Shown piece by piece: positions 19,164-32,000 of a stretch of DNA of 64,000 nucleotides. Location: NCBI GenBank assembly GCA_001599835.1, contig BCIC01000006.1, positions 3,040,140 through 3,104,139 of the forward strand, written 5' to 3'. How positions within the stretch are numbered: position 1 is the first letter of the stretch; each line of letters begins with the position of its first letter. The notes under the pieces were generated by a model, which worked only from the letters and a program-made list of their open reading frames with translations, searched no databases and was not told the DNA's origin. The position numbers and the translations under genes were made by a program. This DNA comes from Thermoascus crustaceus. Taxonomy: Eukaryota; Ascomycota; Eurotiomycetes; Eurotiales; Thermoascaceae.

Positions 19164-21294
19164 ATGGAAGGCCGCGGCCTCACCCTGCGTCGCAGCAAGT
19201 CGCGACGCCCCCAGATCAGCGCCCCCAAGCCCATCTCCGGCCCGCTGCCTGCCAACAGCAAGGCCTCCGGCTCCAACCTCCCCTCTGCTCCGCGCGAGAG
19301 GCCCCAGCAGAGCGGTGCGACCTCTGATCTCGTCAAGCGGCGGTATTCCACGCGTTTCAACCAGGCCCCCGATATCAGCGCCGCTCCGCCCGTCCCCAGC
19401 CTGCCAACTCAGGTCCCGGGGGCCCAGCCGTCTGCCGCAAAGAGCACCGCGTCCAACGAGCCTCCCCGCGTGGATCTCAATGCGTTGAGAGATCCCAGTC
19501 TACCGGTGGATAAATGTGAGTGTTCTAGCGGTATGGATGTTGGTATCATGTGTCCCTCTAACGAGACCAGATGTGGCCAATCTATTGGCCAATGCCTCCG
19601 AGCAGGAGATCCAAGAGTACCAGGAGAGCCTCCGCAAGGTCAAGAACCGCACCTCCACCGACCTGCAGCAGAATGTCTACCAGAACCGCACCCAGTTCAT
19701 CAAGATCAGTCGAGAGGCGGAGAAGCTCAAGGGCGAGATGCGGACCCTCCGCGCCCTGATGTCGGAGCTCACCAACGCTCTCGGTCAGACCAGTCTGTCC
19801 AACGGGGTCAACCCCATGTCCATCGTGAGCGAGGATCGCGCAGCCAAGAGAGCCAACCGCAGCTCGGTAGCCAACCTCGAAAGCATGTGGAACGTCCAGC
19901 TCCAGACGCTGTGGAAGACGGTCGAAGGGTCGCAGAAGTTCCTCCCGGCGGTGCCTGGACGGCATATCGTGATGGAGACGGGCCACTGGGTCGAGCTGGA
20001 CTCTGCCACGTGGAAACCCAGGCGGCCGGTGCACATCGTGCTGCTGAACGACCATCTCCTGGTGGCGGCAAAGAAGCGGAAACGGGTCGACCAGAGCCAG
20101 GCGCAGAGGGGCCCGGCTCCCACGAAGCTCGTGGCGGAGGAGTGCTGGCAGTTGCAGGACATCGACATGATCGACCTGGGTGCCAACCTCGGAGCTGGAC
20201 AATCCCGCGAGGAGGCAGAAGACCGTGGTGTGACCAACGCCATCAACATCAGATTTGGAGCCAAGTCGTTTACCTATCGACATGACCAACGCAACAGTTC
20301 CGCCAAGAGCGAGCTCCTGGCAACCTTCCGCAAGACCGTGGAGGATCTACGCAGAGCTCTCCGCGCGGAGGCTGAGGCGGCAAGCAAGTCGACCGAATCC
20401 CTCAGCTACCTGACCCGACACGTCTCGGTCAGGCGGCACGATCTGTTCGACGGCATGGACAACACGCGGGACAAGCCCGAAGTGCGCATCGACGTGGATG
20501 GCAAGCAGCAGAACCTCCGCTGGGTCGAGGGGCAGATTGACGAGCTGGACATCGACATCGCGCTGCAGCACTTCGAGCAGGCCGTGGCCAACGTCGAGCG
20601 GCTGCGCAAGCTGGCCAAGGGGCTCAAGGGCAACACGATCGCGCAGGACGTGATCAACATGAAGGTCGACGAGCGGGCGAACAAGCTCGCGACCATCCTC
20701 TCGCGGGCCCTGGTGGACACGCATTCGTTTTTGAACGCGACCAAGACGAACGTCAGCTGGCTGACCCGGTTGGGGTTTGAGGATCGCGCGAGGGAAGCAT
20801 ACCTCAACGCGCGGTCTGAAATCATCCAGAAGAGAGAGAGGTGCGTCCTCCCTCCTTTTTCCCCAAAACACACCTACTCGACTTACTAACAAGACTACAG
20901 ACAATGCATCTTCGAAGGCGACCTTCCCCTCTACATCTTCCAAATCTCCTTCGTCTACTTCACCATCATCAAAAACACCATCAGCATCTACCAGCAGTGT
21001 TTCCCCCCGCTCATGTCCTCCGCCTGCATCAAATGGGCCAAGGAGCACCTCGACGGCTTCAACGCCATCCTCGCCCGCCAGCTCAGCAGCGTCCAGCGCG
21101 GCACCGGCGTGTGGGAAAAGTGCATGGATATCGTCCACGAGCAGGCCGCGCAGTTGACCGAGGTTGGGGTCGATTTTCGCGGTCTCATTGGGAGGGGGTT
21201 GGAGACTAATGGGGCTGGTGCTGGTGCTGGTTCTCCGGCTGATGCTGAGGCTGGGGCTGGAGATGGAGATGCGGGTGCGGTGCAGGCAGAGTAG
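19164..21294 (+). CDS. exo84: Exocyst complex component Exo84
   Basis: Exons 19164-19515, 19571-20840 and 20901-21294 (introns 55 and 60 nt) give 671 residues. After a basic, Pro/Ser-rich N-terminus (MEGRGLTLRRSKSRRPQ) comes a Vps51/Exo84-type coiled coil (about residues 118-200: YVANLLANASEQEIQEYQESLRKVKN region). A PH-type domain follows (WVELDSATWKPRRPVHIVLLNDHLLVAAKKRKR, about residues 270-300 onward), and then the helical C-terminal exocyst domain, including LPLYIFQISFVYFTIIKNT. The tail is a Gly/Ala/Asp low-complexity run. Exo84 helps tether secretory vesicles to the plasma membrane at hyphal tips as part of the octameric exocyst. The order of domains and length match filamentous-fungal orthologues. 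Transcription is head-to-head with tom20 and convergent with the Ufo1-like gene. Confidence 0.93.
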
Positions 21295-22140
21295 ATCCGG
21301 TTCTTTTATTATACCTCTGTGCTTTGCTTATTACCGAACATAAACCATGTTCATGAGAGATAATTTTATTGTAACAACACCCTGTAGGTAAGGCAGGAGC
21401 AGGATGTTCCTAAATAGGATAGGATAGGATAAGATAAGGATAAGATACCAACGTCAATATCAATAATTGAATCAAATTAATGAAAGCAGACAATTCAATT
21501 CATTCGATCAATCGTTTATTCCATATATATATGTATCTATAATTTGCAAAATACACATGTGCATAGACATACATCAACTTCATTGGCTCTGGTCTGCACA
21601 ACACAACACAACACAGCCTGTCCTTCCTTCCATGTCAATTGACAAAATCGATCGCAAGCTTAGCTTACCTTGGCTAGCTAAAACTAGAGTGAGTGGATTT
21701 GTTGAATCAGAACCTTATCATTGCGCCTGAATGAATGAATAAGATTTCTTCTCTGACTCGTGAACTTGACGAATCTACTGTACTGTACTATACTGTACCG
21801 TACGTTGAACGTCGTAGGCAGGACAATTCATGCCATGGTATGCCAGTTGCATGGAGAGTTCTAAATAGATAGATAAAATAGATAAATAGGATACACGACC
21901 GACTCGTCTAATCTAATCCAATCCAATCTAATTGAATAAGAATGAGAACGAGGATGGAATCAAATTAAATATCCCCCCCCCATTACACTCCCACTGCGAA
22001 ACGTGGACTGAAACAGGTTTAAAAAATATAATTAAAACTGCATTGGCTGTTGAGGCCAATGTCAAATAGCAGAATGCAAACAAATCTAAATAAATCTAAC
22101 CAACTAAACCAAACGGCAGAAACAAACACATTCAATCAAA
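21295..22140. other. Convergent spacer with simple repeats
   Basis: This 846-bp region lies between exo84 (+) and the Ufo1-like gene (-). It holds AGGATAAGATA-type repeats near 21417-21446, ACACAACACAACACA near 21598-21614, TACTGTAC palindromic runs near 21779-21802, ATCCAATC tandems near 21911-21930 and a C9 tract near 21972. No coding frame is seen. Confidence 0.5.
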
Positions 22141-25100
22141 TCATACAGCTCTCCCCTTCCCCTTGCGTCTACTCTCCGACGAGGGCGTCCCAAGCGCAGG
22201 GAAATCATCCTCCGGTGCCGCTGTCTGCTCACACTCATGTTCACGGCTCTGCTCCTCCGCCAGACTCAGCTGCAGCGCGAACTCAAGATCGTCCAGCTCC
22301 TGCTGTCTGCTGCTCTCCGCAGCAGCATACCCAGGGGACGAAGAGGGTTCGTGCCAGCCGGGTTTGACGCCCTTGGCGTACTTGATCGGGATGGAGTCGG
22401 GCACGTCGAACGGACTGTGGCTGTCCTCGACTTCCAGCAGGCTTAGGCGTATCGCTTCCGCGATTTCGGGAGTCATGTCTTCTTCCACCGTGTCCAGTTC
22501 GGGGGACGTGGAAGAGGAGAACTCGCGCGCAAACGAGCTGTCGTTCGGACCGACCGTTTCGCTGGACGCGCTGCTCGTGGCGGGACTGCCCTCATTCTGC
22601 CTGCGCTTGAGCTCGTCGCTGGTGTACGACTCCTCACTCAGCATCTGCGCGTAGGCAATGAGTTCCTCTTCGGTGGCATCGGGCCCGAGCAAGTCAATGC
22701 CGAAGCGGCCGCTGAGATGCTGTCGCTCCTTCTCGTCGGCCTTCTTTTGCCGCTCGAGCTCCTTTACCTCGTCCTCAATATGGTCCCAGAGAGCACCTCG
22801 CCCGGTGTTGGTGTACCGCTGCCCCTCGGGCGAAGCATTGATGCCGCGCTGAGACCGGCGGAGTCGCCGTTTGCTGCTCTTGTACTGGTCTGCAGCAGAG
22901 GAACTGTAATACCAATACCGCAAGTGCGTCCCGAGCGAGACCATCCCCCGCAGAACTGTGGGGTCGGGATCGAGACATATGGCGCCTGCCGCGTAGTAGT
23001 TGTTTCCTACGCCCTGGATGGAAGCCTCAGCCTGGATCAGTCGACGACGAGCGCGCGAGGAGAATCGCGAGTTCAAGGTACGGATGGGACGCGTAGTCGA
23101 GGCGAGGGGATCCCACGCCTGAACCAGGCCGTCATTCCCACCATGCACCAGGTACAGGGACGTCAGCGCAAGGCAGGAAATCTGTGGCGAGTCCGTGTGG
23201 ATGACCCGAAGAGGCGATACAGAATTGATGATCTCCACGTTGCGAGAAGTCGGGGCTCGAATGTCCCAAACATACACCGACCCAGTCGCGGTACCAACAG
23301 CCAGATACCGGGCCCGCTGGCCAGGGATCTCCGACACCGACGACGGCTGACCCATGTGAGGCATGGGCGACGACATCGCGGAAGACGTAGATGAACTCCC
23401 GCACATAGCCAGCAGTGGATCTTCTTCAGTCGTCAGCTGGGCGTAAGTCGAATGATCCAGCGCAGTGGCCGTGATCTGAATCGATTTCTGTTCGCCAAAG
23501 ACGAAATCAGTAATACGCCATTCGGTGTTCGCAACGGAGGAGACAGGGTCGCCGAGATGACTGGACGCTCTCGACCGTGGCAGGCTTCCAGGGCTCTCTG
23601 CAACAGGACTTGGACCTCCGAAAATGGATTGCTGCGGCTTCGAAGGGGGAATTCCGGGGTATGGTTCCGACGTCGACACATGGTCGACCTTCAGCTTGCA
23701 TCTGGTGAAACGGCGCACCGAGGCTTCCTGGCCTTCATCCAAGCCGCAGTTGACTATGACAACAGACTCGCCAGCGCCATGCTGGTCATCCCCGGCAAAG
23801 TCAACCTTGAGCTTGCGCCGCATATCCCATCCTTCGCACACCTTTCGGAAATGCTTGGGCTTGAACGCCAAGAACTTCTCAATCTCCCTCGTCTCGGCAG
23901 CTATCTGGTGCTCGTCAAGGCCCATGGAGTCAGACGACGACCGAGGGCTGTAGCTACCATCCACAAGCTGCCTGTTGAATGGGTCTGGCCGCGCCACGCG
24001 TCTGGTCATTTCAATCAGCTCCCAGCGGACGCTCCTGCCGGTCTTCCAGGCGAGCATGTCGAGCTGCTCAGGATTAAGCTTTGGAGGGGCGTCTTGCTGC
24101 ACCGGAATCTCGGTGAGGTAGAAGACCTCCCCCAGAGCATTCAATACCGCAGCCCAGATCCGCCGCTGGGAGTGACGCTTGGCGGAGAAGTTCTCGTCCA
24201 CCGCAATGTCAACGATGGGAACTCCGGGACTGAGCACCCACTTCGCGGTGACCTGCCCGCGCTCGTAACGCTTGTCATGGGCAGGATTAGACCCCAGAGA
24301 ATACGCCGTCAGTATTCCAGTAGAAGACCCGCATAGTAGTCCGACAAGACCATTGGTCATCTTCAGGACATTTGGGGACTTCGCGATCCAGACGGAGCAA
24401 ACAGCCGTGGTAATCATGTTGACGGCCGGTATTCCAAGTCGAGGTTGAGAGCCAGAATCGGCGACGCTCAGGAATCGCCCGCGCTGCTCAGCCGACGAGA
24501 GGAAATAGATCCGGCCCTGCGGACAGCCTTCGCCGTATACCATCCCGTGCAGTTGGCTAACATCCATGCAATTGGGCTGACCGACCAGGTCACCCGGACC
24601 TAGACCGTACTCCGCATCTCCAGGGTACAGGTCCGCGAAGTGCTGGAATAACTGCTGGTCGGACAAGCCCCAACGGGTCCCAACCTTCCCAGCGGACGGA
24701 TCGCTCGTGGAGGCGATTCCTTGCTCAGCGGCGCCATGGATGAAGAGTGGTTGTTTCTTACTCGCGCTGCCTCCGAATGTGGCGTCAAGGTGACTGACCG
24801 GGTATAGAAGCTGAGACGTGTAGGTGACAACAGCGCTTCCATTCTGGCCGCCGCCTCGGGACGAGCCCTGCTTTGTGGGAGACTGGAACTGCGCGGGCTT
24901 GCCTCTCGACAAAGACCGCAGCAGACGGGTTCTCAAGATATATTCGCTGCGCCAGGACGCCAGCGCTGTCAGCCTCGCGAAAAAGCGCCTCTCAGCGATC
25001 AAGTGATCGGGATGGTCCTTTCCATGCTTTTCCGCTGGTTCCACGCTCTGCTGACCGGCGAAGTAACGGGAGAACGCTACCCGCCAGGCATGCCGCGTCG

Positions 25101-25730
25101 TCACCAGGCTGTGGAAGCGACGCGAGACGAGCGAGATCGAAGACAGAGTCGAGGGAGGAAGATGCGAAAGGATATGAGTCAAGACCTCTGTCTGGGAATT
25201 AGAAACTGCAAAGTGTACAGGTAGCACGGGCACGACGCACCATTGGGAAATTCCTCAACCGACAGGCGCGGTTTATTCGGCGATGCGACCACCTTGAATC
25301 CGAAGTCGCTTTGCCTCCTGGGCGACGTTATCAAGGCATTTTCGTACTGACTGATGCGGTCGGCCGATGACGACGGTTGAGCGGACCAATTGGAGCTCAG
25401 CCGTCGTAGCGGCGAACCCTCGTCCTCGGCGGAGGAGAAGTGAGAAGACGCGTCCGCCACATCGACGGGGTGACAGTGGTCTCCGGCGACCCCAGGAGGG
25501 AGCTGGCCGGAGACCCGCTGGTCACGAAGGTCAAGTCCATGCTGGAAAGCGTCGAGGGGAACTGCGGGAGACGGGTCTAGTGGAGTATGCTGAGATACCG
25601 CAGTAGACTCTGATTGCATAAAAGTTCTTGGACGGGAAAGACGAAAAACGTGTGCGACTGAGCCAGGGGCGTCTGGATCAGTCGAGAGAGCAGCAGTGGA
25701 CGTAGCGCGGGCGCGAAAGAGCTTTCTCAC
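22141..25730 (-). CDS. F-box / WD40 / UIM protein, Ufo1-like SCF substrate receptor
   Basis: Two exons (25241-25730 and 22141-25205) give 1184 residues. The inferred intron, 25206-25240, is only 35 nt (GTGCGT...GCAG), but it is the only junction I found that preserves frame. Residues 1-165 are disordered and Ser/Pro-rich. An F-box follows the junction (TEVLTHILSHLPPSTLSSIS, then LVSRRFHSLVTTRHAWR, about 168-208). WD-type repeats include YLAVGTATGSVYVWDIRAP and YLVHGGNDGLVQAWDPLAS. Near the C-terminus are two ubiquitin-interacting motifs: PEIAEAIRLSLLEVED (about 1076-1091) and LEFALQLSLAEEQ (about 1137-1149), then a basic KGKGRAV end. F-box + WD40 + UIM is the architecture of yeast Ufo1, an SCF adaptor that also binds ubiquitin chains. 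Orthology is inferred from architecture. It is head-to-head with mre11. Confidence 0.88.
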
Positions 25731-26073
25731 GGGTGACTTGAGGGGAGGAGAGAGGAGATGCGAGACGAAGACGAGATGAGCGGCGGGGGTTCGGATGGTC
25801 GTGTCACGTGATCGCGTCGCGCCTCAACGCGAGCGGCGAGCCTGATAGACAGATGCATCGATTATCGATCCTTTTCGGTGGTGCTGCACCGAGTGTTGCA
25901 TACTCGGCTGGTTTCCGGTAAATAAGAGATACCCCATGGTGTTGTGATATTTTTGTGGTCTAGTATCTAGGCAGCACGGCTACGCGCTGCTGCTATCATA
26001 TCAGGTGCAGACACCACTTCATCTAAAGTATCTCTTCTACGTCCAAGTCTTTCCCTTTTTTTTTTTTTTTGAC
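25731..26073. promoter_or_regulatory. Divergent promoter Ufo1-like / mre11
   Basis: A 343-bp shared upstream region. It contains GTCACGTGATCGCGTCGCG near 25803-25821, with a central CACGTG E-box, and ends in a 15-nt T run (26056-26070) directly before the mre11 ATG. The E-box is visible; the binding protein is unknown. Confidence 0.45.
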
Positions 26074-28463
26074 ATGCCTGCTCTTACTGGTAAGTATCTC
26101 TTGGTGGATACTTGTTACCTTTCTGACCGTCTACAGAAGCGGACACGATCCGCATCCTCGTCTCCACCGACAACCATGTCGGATACAACGAACGGGATCC
26201 GGTCCGTGGAGATGACAGCTGGAAGAGCTTCCACGAGGTCATGTGTCTGGCCAAGGAGCGCGACGTCGACATGGTGCTGCTGGCCGGCGACCTGTTCCAC
26301 GAGAACAAGCCGTCGAGGAAGTCCATGTACCAGGTGATGCGCTCCCTGCGGATGAACTGCCTGGGCGACAAGCCCTGCGAGCTGGAGATGCTCAGTGATG
26401 CCAGTGAAAACTTCCAGGGCGCATTCAACCACGTCAACTACGAGGACTTGGACATCAACGTTGCTATCCCTGTGTTTTCCATCCACGGGAACCACGATGA
26501 CCCTTCGGGTGAGGGCCATCTGGCTGCCCTCGACCTGCTCCAGGTGGCCGGCTTGATCAACTACTTTGGCCGTACGCCTGAGTCAGATAACATCCAGATC
26601 AAGCCGGTTCTTCTCCAGAAGGGAAGAACGAAATTGGCGCTCTACGGGATGAGCAACGTCCGCGACGAGCGTCTCTTTCGGACGTTTCGAGACGGCAAGG
26701 TCAAGTTCTTTCAGCCGTCGACCCAGAAGAGCGACTGGTTCAACCTGATGTGTGTGCATCAGAACCACTACGCTCATTCCGAAACAGGCTACCTTCCCGA
26801 GGCCTTCCTCCCAGATTTCCTCGACCTTGTGATCTGGGGTCATGAGCACGAGTGTTTGATCCATCCCAGTCTCAACCCGGAGACCAAATTCCACGTTATG
26901 CAGCCGGGATCCTCCGTTGCCACATCCCTGGTGCCGGGAGAGGCGACTCCAAAGCATGTGGCCATTCTCAGCATTACTGGCCGCGAGTTCAGGGTAGAGC
27001 CCATCCGTCTAAAGACCGTGCGACCCTTTGTGATGAGAGAGATTATTCTGTCTCAAGAAAAGGGCGCTCAGAAGCTGGCTAGGAAAGAGAACAACCGAAC
27101 AGAAGTCACACGCTTCCTCATGTCCATAGTCGAAGAGCTGATCGAGGAAGCGAAAGCGGAGTGGCTCTCGCATCAAGAGGAGCAGGAGGACGAAGAGTTG
27201 GAGGTCCCCCTGCCGCTGGTCCGTCTTCGCGTGGAAGTCTCTACTCCCGATGGGGGGAGCTTCGACTGCGAGAACCCACAGCGGTTCTCGAACCGGTTCG
27301 TTGGCAAGGTAGCCAACGTCAACGACGTGGTACAGTTCTACAGAAAGAAGAAAACGACGACTACGACTCGCACGAAGGACGACATTGACGCCGAGGCGGT
27401 TGTATCGCACCTCACCTCTCTCGACACCGTGAAGGTCGAGCAGCTCGTCAAGGAGTTCCTGACCGCACAGTCCCTCACTATCCTCCCTCAGAACTCTTTC
27501 GGCGACGCTGTTTCACAATTCGTGGACAAAGACGACAAGCATGCTATGGAGATGTTCGTGAACGAGTCCCTGGAGGGCCAGATCAAGCATCTGATGGCTC
27601 TCGATCGGGACGAGGAACTGGATGAGGAGGACGAAGCCCATAATTCGCTCCGGGCCGCCATGGACAGGTACCGTAGCCAGATGGAGGAGATGTTCTCCAA
27701 GGGAACCGGGAGACGGACGAGAGGGAAGAAACGATTCAAGCCGAAGCCCGATGGCTGGGATACCGATCTCGACGGGGTGTGGGAGGACCAGCCGGGTGCT
27801 CTGATCCATTCCGACAACGAGGATGGCGATCCGAATGCGGATGAAGAAGTTGAAGATGGTGCGCGGCCCGCCACCACTGCTGACCGGGGTCGTGGTAGGG
27901 GCCGTGGAGGCAGAACCGCCGCAGCGTCTACGACTTCACGCAGAGGGGCCGCAGCGACGAAAGCTGCTGCTCCGTCGAGAGGTCGGCGACGACTGGCAGA
28001 TGTAGAGGAAGAAGACGAGGAAGAGGACGTCGTCATGGTCGCCGACAACGACGAGGAGGATGCAGCAGAGGTAGTCTCCGACGACGACGATGACGACTCG
28101 CAGGCCCTTTTCGTCAAGCAGCCCCGGTCAACGACCAGAAGCCGCAACGCAGCTTCAACGTCGACGACCAATCGTCGAGGACGAACCGCGCCGTCCCCAG
28201 CACCGTCTTCCGGAACGGTTGGCGCTTCTACGTCCCGGAGACAGCCCGCGCGCACCACTGCCTCGAGAGGGAAACAGACGCAGTCGACACTCAACTTCGC
28301 TCCGCCGCAGACGAGCTCCCGCGGCAGTGCCGCTCCGACGGGGACAGGAACGGGAACAAGACCAAGCCGGACGACAAGAAGCGCGAGTGTTCTGAGCGAT
28401 GATATCGATGACGACGATGATGCGTTCGAGCCTGCTCCAACTTTAGGTAGAAAACGGAGATAG
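26074..28463 (+). CDS. mre11: DNA double-strand break repair nuclease Mre11
   Basis: Exon 1 (26074-26089) encodes only MPALT plus one base; a 47-nt intron precedes exon 2 (26137-28463). The product is 780 residues. All metallo-phosphoesterase motifs are present: STDNHVGY (about 15-22), AGDLFHENKPSR (about 55), FSIHGNHDDPSG (about 120), VHQNHYAHS and IWGHEHE (about 240). The Mre11 DNA-binding region follows (VRPFVMREIILSQEK). The C-terminal third is low complexity: acidic Asp/Glu runs alternate with RGRGRGGR and Ser/Thr/Arg-rich parts, as in eukaryotic Mre11 GAR-type tails. With Rad50 and Nbs1/Xrs2 it senses and trims DNA ends in the nucleus. The length and tail match filamentous fungi. The very short first exon is easy for gene finders to miss; starting at a later Met would remove the first catalytic motif. 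Confidence 0.96.
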
Positions 28464-29096
28464 ACGTAGCTAGATGTTGTCATGACACGAGAAAGAAAAC
28501 TAGGCGTTGAGGGGTTACTTGCTTCTTGCTGGCTTGTGTTTTAATAAAACTTTTCGGATCTATGGCGTTGATTTAGGGAGTACGTGACGTTCGGTTCAGT
28601 TCAGTTCAGTTCAGCTAGAAAAAAAAAAAGAATATTGAGCAAAGCTATTGACGAATGTATGATACCAGTATCGGAGTGTCTGTTTTTCTCTCTTTGCTTT
28701 GATCCATTACATGGCGTAGCGTAGTATGTGACAAGGAGCTGAGATGAATGCATGGGTATGCTCCGTATGCCGATTGTGTCTTTTTTCTTTTTATAGGGCA
28801 CAGGCAATGATAATAGATGGGTAGCAAGTTATGAATTTGTTATGAATTGAAGTATACTACTTTTTTTTCCCCTGTACTGGGTCATTCATCAGCAATTGAG
28901 ATGCCTTGTGTGTTTTTGCATTTTTTGTTTCTATTTCATTTTCATTTATTCTGGTCCTGATCCTGCCAGCTTGTTCTCCTCTTCTGCTCCTGTATGGATA
29001 GATTATTAGGTACAGTACTGTACCTAGGAGGTAGGTACATACATACCTTAACCTTATGTAGGTAGGCACCTAGGTTAGTAGGTAGGCTAGGCACAT

Positions 29097-29098
<2 letters not shown>

Positions 29099-29134
<36 letters not shown>
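29099..29134. repeat. (TTA)n microsatellite
   Basis: About 12 uninterrupted ATT/TTA units lie in intergenic DNA; likely polymorphic between strains. Confidence 0.9.
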
Positions 29135-30763
29135 GTATGTATGAGTTTCCGATAGATAGAAATGTGCATAAATCTGCCCATGCCGCAGCATATGGGATGA
29201 GAATTCTTTTCACAATGCAGCCGAGGAGTATATAAGGCAGAAAGAATAGGAGTAGAGTAGGAGGAACAGGTAGAGGTGGGATTGGATTAAATTGCTCAAG
29301 CTAAATAGATAGATAAATAAATAAATCCAAAGTCAAATCCTGTCACTGGTGCCGAATAACGGAATGGAATGGAATTCCGATTCTAATTTTCTCTGGTTCT
29401 GACAGTTTCAGGGCCTCCCATATGTCCTGTCTTGTACTCTTTTTTTTCTTTTTATTCTGATATCTTCCTCCATCGTTTTTGCGTTCTCCTCTCCCAGATC
29501 CTATCCTAGGTATACATATATCCAATCCAATCACGGGAACTTATCTTCTCTTTTCTTTGCTTCCGTGGCATGATGTACAAAGTATTATTCCTTTCCTTCC
29601 CTTTCCAGGAGAAACCTCCGCGCAACCCAACCCACACACACCTTCTCCACCATACACAGTAGGTAGGCAGGGCTGGCCGCTGGCGGTCAACCGGAAAGAT
29701 TAGACAGTCAAAAAAAAAGTCTCCGTAGATTTGTAAAGTATCTAAAAAAGACAGACCTAGGCTAGGCTAGGCCCCTCCTGAGTACACAGTAGCGGCAGGC
29801 TGGCACCTAGCATCGGCAAGGTTCGGGATGGGATGCATGCACCATCGTTTATCGTCATGGGAGGCAGCGAGGCAGCCGGGATTATCCTTTCCTGCGGTCC
29901 CGTCGGTGAACTCGGGTCGATAGTCGGGGTTTACGGACCTCAGTCTTTTCTTTTGCAGCGGTAGTTCTTGCAGCCTCGTGCGCCGTACGCCGTAGAGGCA
30001 GGACCAGAGGGGATCGGCGGGAAGGATCTCCGCTAGGTGCATGTACATACATGTGCATACATTAGTAGTTTAGCGGTTTGAGTCCGGGGGATTATTATTA
30101 TTCGCTTTGATCTTGTCTTGGCTTGTGTCGGACTTTTCGATGGTGATTTTCTTCGTGGTTTTAGGTTCCTAGTTCCTGGGGTTTTGTTTCTTTTGGGTAT
30201 GGCTGTCGATCTCATCTAGTGGACTTGGTATGTGTGTTAGATGGGAGGAGGTCTTGAGTCCGATTCAGATAGATAGAGACTTCTTTTATTTCCAGGACTC
30301 CGATGCTTTATTTTACAGTAGTATCAGGGGTCAGACGACTAGGAAATATAGTTTATGCTATATACAAGGTTTTTATTTAAACCCGCTTTTTCCTGTGGTC
30401 ATCTCGCGTTTAGGAGTTCCTGTTCTGTATTTGAAATGATTAGGTAGGTACCCTTTTGTGTTATTTCTGTGCGCGTGTCTATCATGCATACATGGGTACT
30501 GTACATGTACCCAGACGATATTCAAAGAAACTGATTCGATCGTTGAATCTGATCACCCATTCCATCTATCCGATGGCCCAGTTACCTGGTAGTCACGGGA
30601 AGAGCGTACAAAAGTAGGTACCTCTCTGCAGGATAAACAAGCGATGAATGAATGAATGAATGAAGCCGTAGAAAATATCAATATAATTGATTTACATAAT
30701 TCATCTCAGGTCTCCGACGAGATGACACGCACGTGCTCCCACTAGGAGGTGATCAGATCTCAT

Positions 30764-30780
30764 CCCCCCCCCCCCCCCCC
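30764..30780. repeat. Poly(C) tract, 17 nt
   Basis: A run of 17 C follows ATCTCAT; same kind of homopolymer as those at 34813 and 36530. Confidence 0.9.
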
Positions 30781-31760
30781 ACGACGTCGTCCCGATCGCA
30801 GAGCAAACAAGCACCCCGCGGAAGAATGATCTGCAAAGCAACCCCTCCCCTCAGTACTTTTGATTTTTCTCGGGGTTCTGTCGAGTATTTTTCTGTCCAG
30901 TCAAGTTCTCCCCTACGGGTCTACGGACAGAAGGGTCCCCAGCAGTCAGCCCACCATGATTTCCTAGTTTTTCTAGGTGCGAACTTTGACGTCGTGGACA
31001 GTTGACTTGGGGTAAACACCGAAATGGTCGGCTTCGGGGTCCCTGGGCGGCCCCGCGGACCGTCGGGCCGGATGGAGGTCGACGGCGATACTGTCTAGGC
31101 GGAGGATGACGCGGGCTTTCAGGTGGTTACGGCGTTAGGATGGATTTTGGGGGTTGCTGGAGAGGGTGGATCTCGTGCTAGGTGTGGTGTTTTAACGGCG
31201 TTTTTAGTGCTCTGCGAGTTGCGTCTTCGAGGAGAAAGATGGAATCCCGAGGACATGGACGTGGGATGTGATTGATGGTGCATGAACTTCTACTGTATGC
31301 ACATGGCGAGGCACGAGCTGAGGACGCTCCGCCCATCAGGCCACATCGGGATGGGGTGCCTGACAGGCGGAGCGGAGCGGACGTCTCTGCTGAAGATCTG
31401 CCTTGGCAGGTCTCCAGGAGTAAGTACTCTGGATCTGTCGCGTCGCGGCCGTCGTAGTGACCCCGACGGTGAGGCGTAACACCTCAAGAGCTCCGCAAGG
31501 CGATGGATGAGTAGTCCGCTGCAGCCTGCAGTACTGCGTCTGTACCAGGATACTAATCCTGCCTGCTTTGCCACCGGTCAGATATCCAGTGTCGATCCCC
31601 CGATGCAGCCTCTGGACGTCGGATCCGGACAGCTGCTACGGCCATAGTTAGCTTTGAGGATTTTTGTCAGCCAGGGCTCTGGGGTGTGCGGCTCCGAACG
31701 GGCGGAGATCTGCGGGGTTGGCGATGCTTCTGTTTCTTTTCCATCTGTATAGACCGGTTG

Positions 31761-32000
31761 ATGTATCATCTTTCGAGGCACGTGCGTCGACACGGGATGT
31801 TGCATGCACATCACCTGGAGGTACATCGACGTTATCCTCGAGTTAACAAATATACGGAATATACCAAAGTCGTAGAGGCATTGATAGAGAGATATGAGGA
31901 TACGGTTCTGGCAGGTCTTCGGAAGCGTCGGGAAGAGCTTCCCGAGATCCCCGCCTTCAGAGACCCCGGATTTGCTCCACCAGACACTCCACGAAAATGA
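31761..32000 (+). CDS. Possible small or partial gene of unknown function
   Basis: A 79-residue frame starts at ATG 31761 and ends at 32000. Its second half looks protein-like and charged (YTEYTKVVEALIERYEDTV, then LAGLRKRREELPEIPAF), unlike the surrounding noise, and an AG acceptor-like TATAG lies just upstream at 31748-31752. It may be a last exon whose upstream exons I cannot place between 31000 and 31750. No family recognised. A long minus-strand frame overlaps it but is biased and less convincing. Confidence 0.3.
   Translation: MYHLSRHVRRHGMLHAHHLEVHRRYPRVNKYTEYTKVVEALIERYEDTVLAGLRKRREELPEIPAFRDPGFAPPDTPRK

Larger units (their letters stand above)
28464..31760. other. 3.3-kb gene-poor interval downstream of mre11
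   Basis: I see no convincing gene. Landmarks are a tandem GTTCA(GTTCA) block near 28591-28613, a TTA microsatellite, AGGTAGGTA/CCTAGG-rich patches near 29005-29100, a (GAAT)4 run near 30643-30662 and a C17 run. Several minus-strand frames are open but compositionally biased. Confidence 0.5.

Noticed and set aside
19164..20285. Reading exo84 exon 1 straight through into a 373-codon frame
   Set aside because: The GTGAG...CAG intron at 19516-19570 is needed to reach the Vps51, PH and C-terminal domains. The read-through product is low-complexity in the wrong frame.
23452..24336. A 294-codon plus-strand frame inside the Ufo1-like gene
   Set aside because: The minus strand encodes WD-repeat protein here; the plus frame is a shadow without domains.
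27488..28483. A 331-codon minus-strand frame over the mre11 tail
   Set aside because: It is the reverse reading of acidic and Arg/Gly repeats, giving poly-Ser. The plus strand encodes the Mre11 tail.
29099..29134. CRISPR-like or telomeric repeat
   Set aside because: It is a plain trinucleotide microsatellite; no spacers, and not TTAGGG-type.
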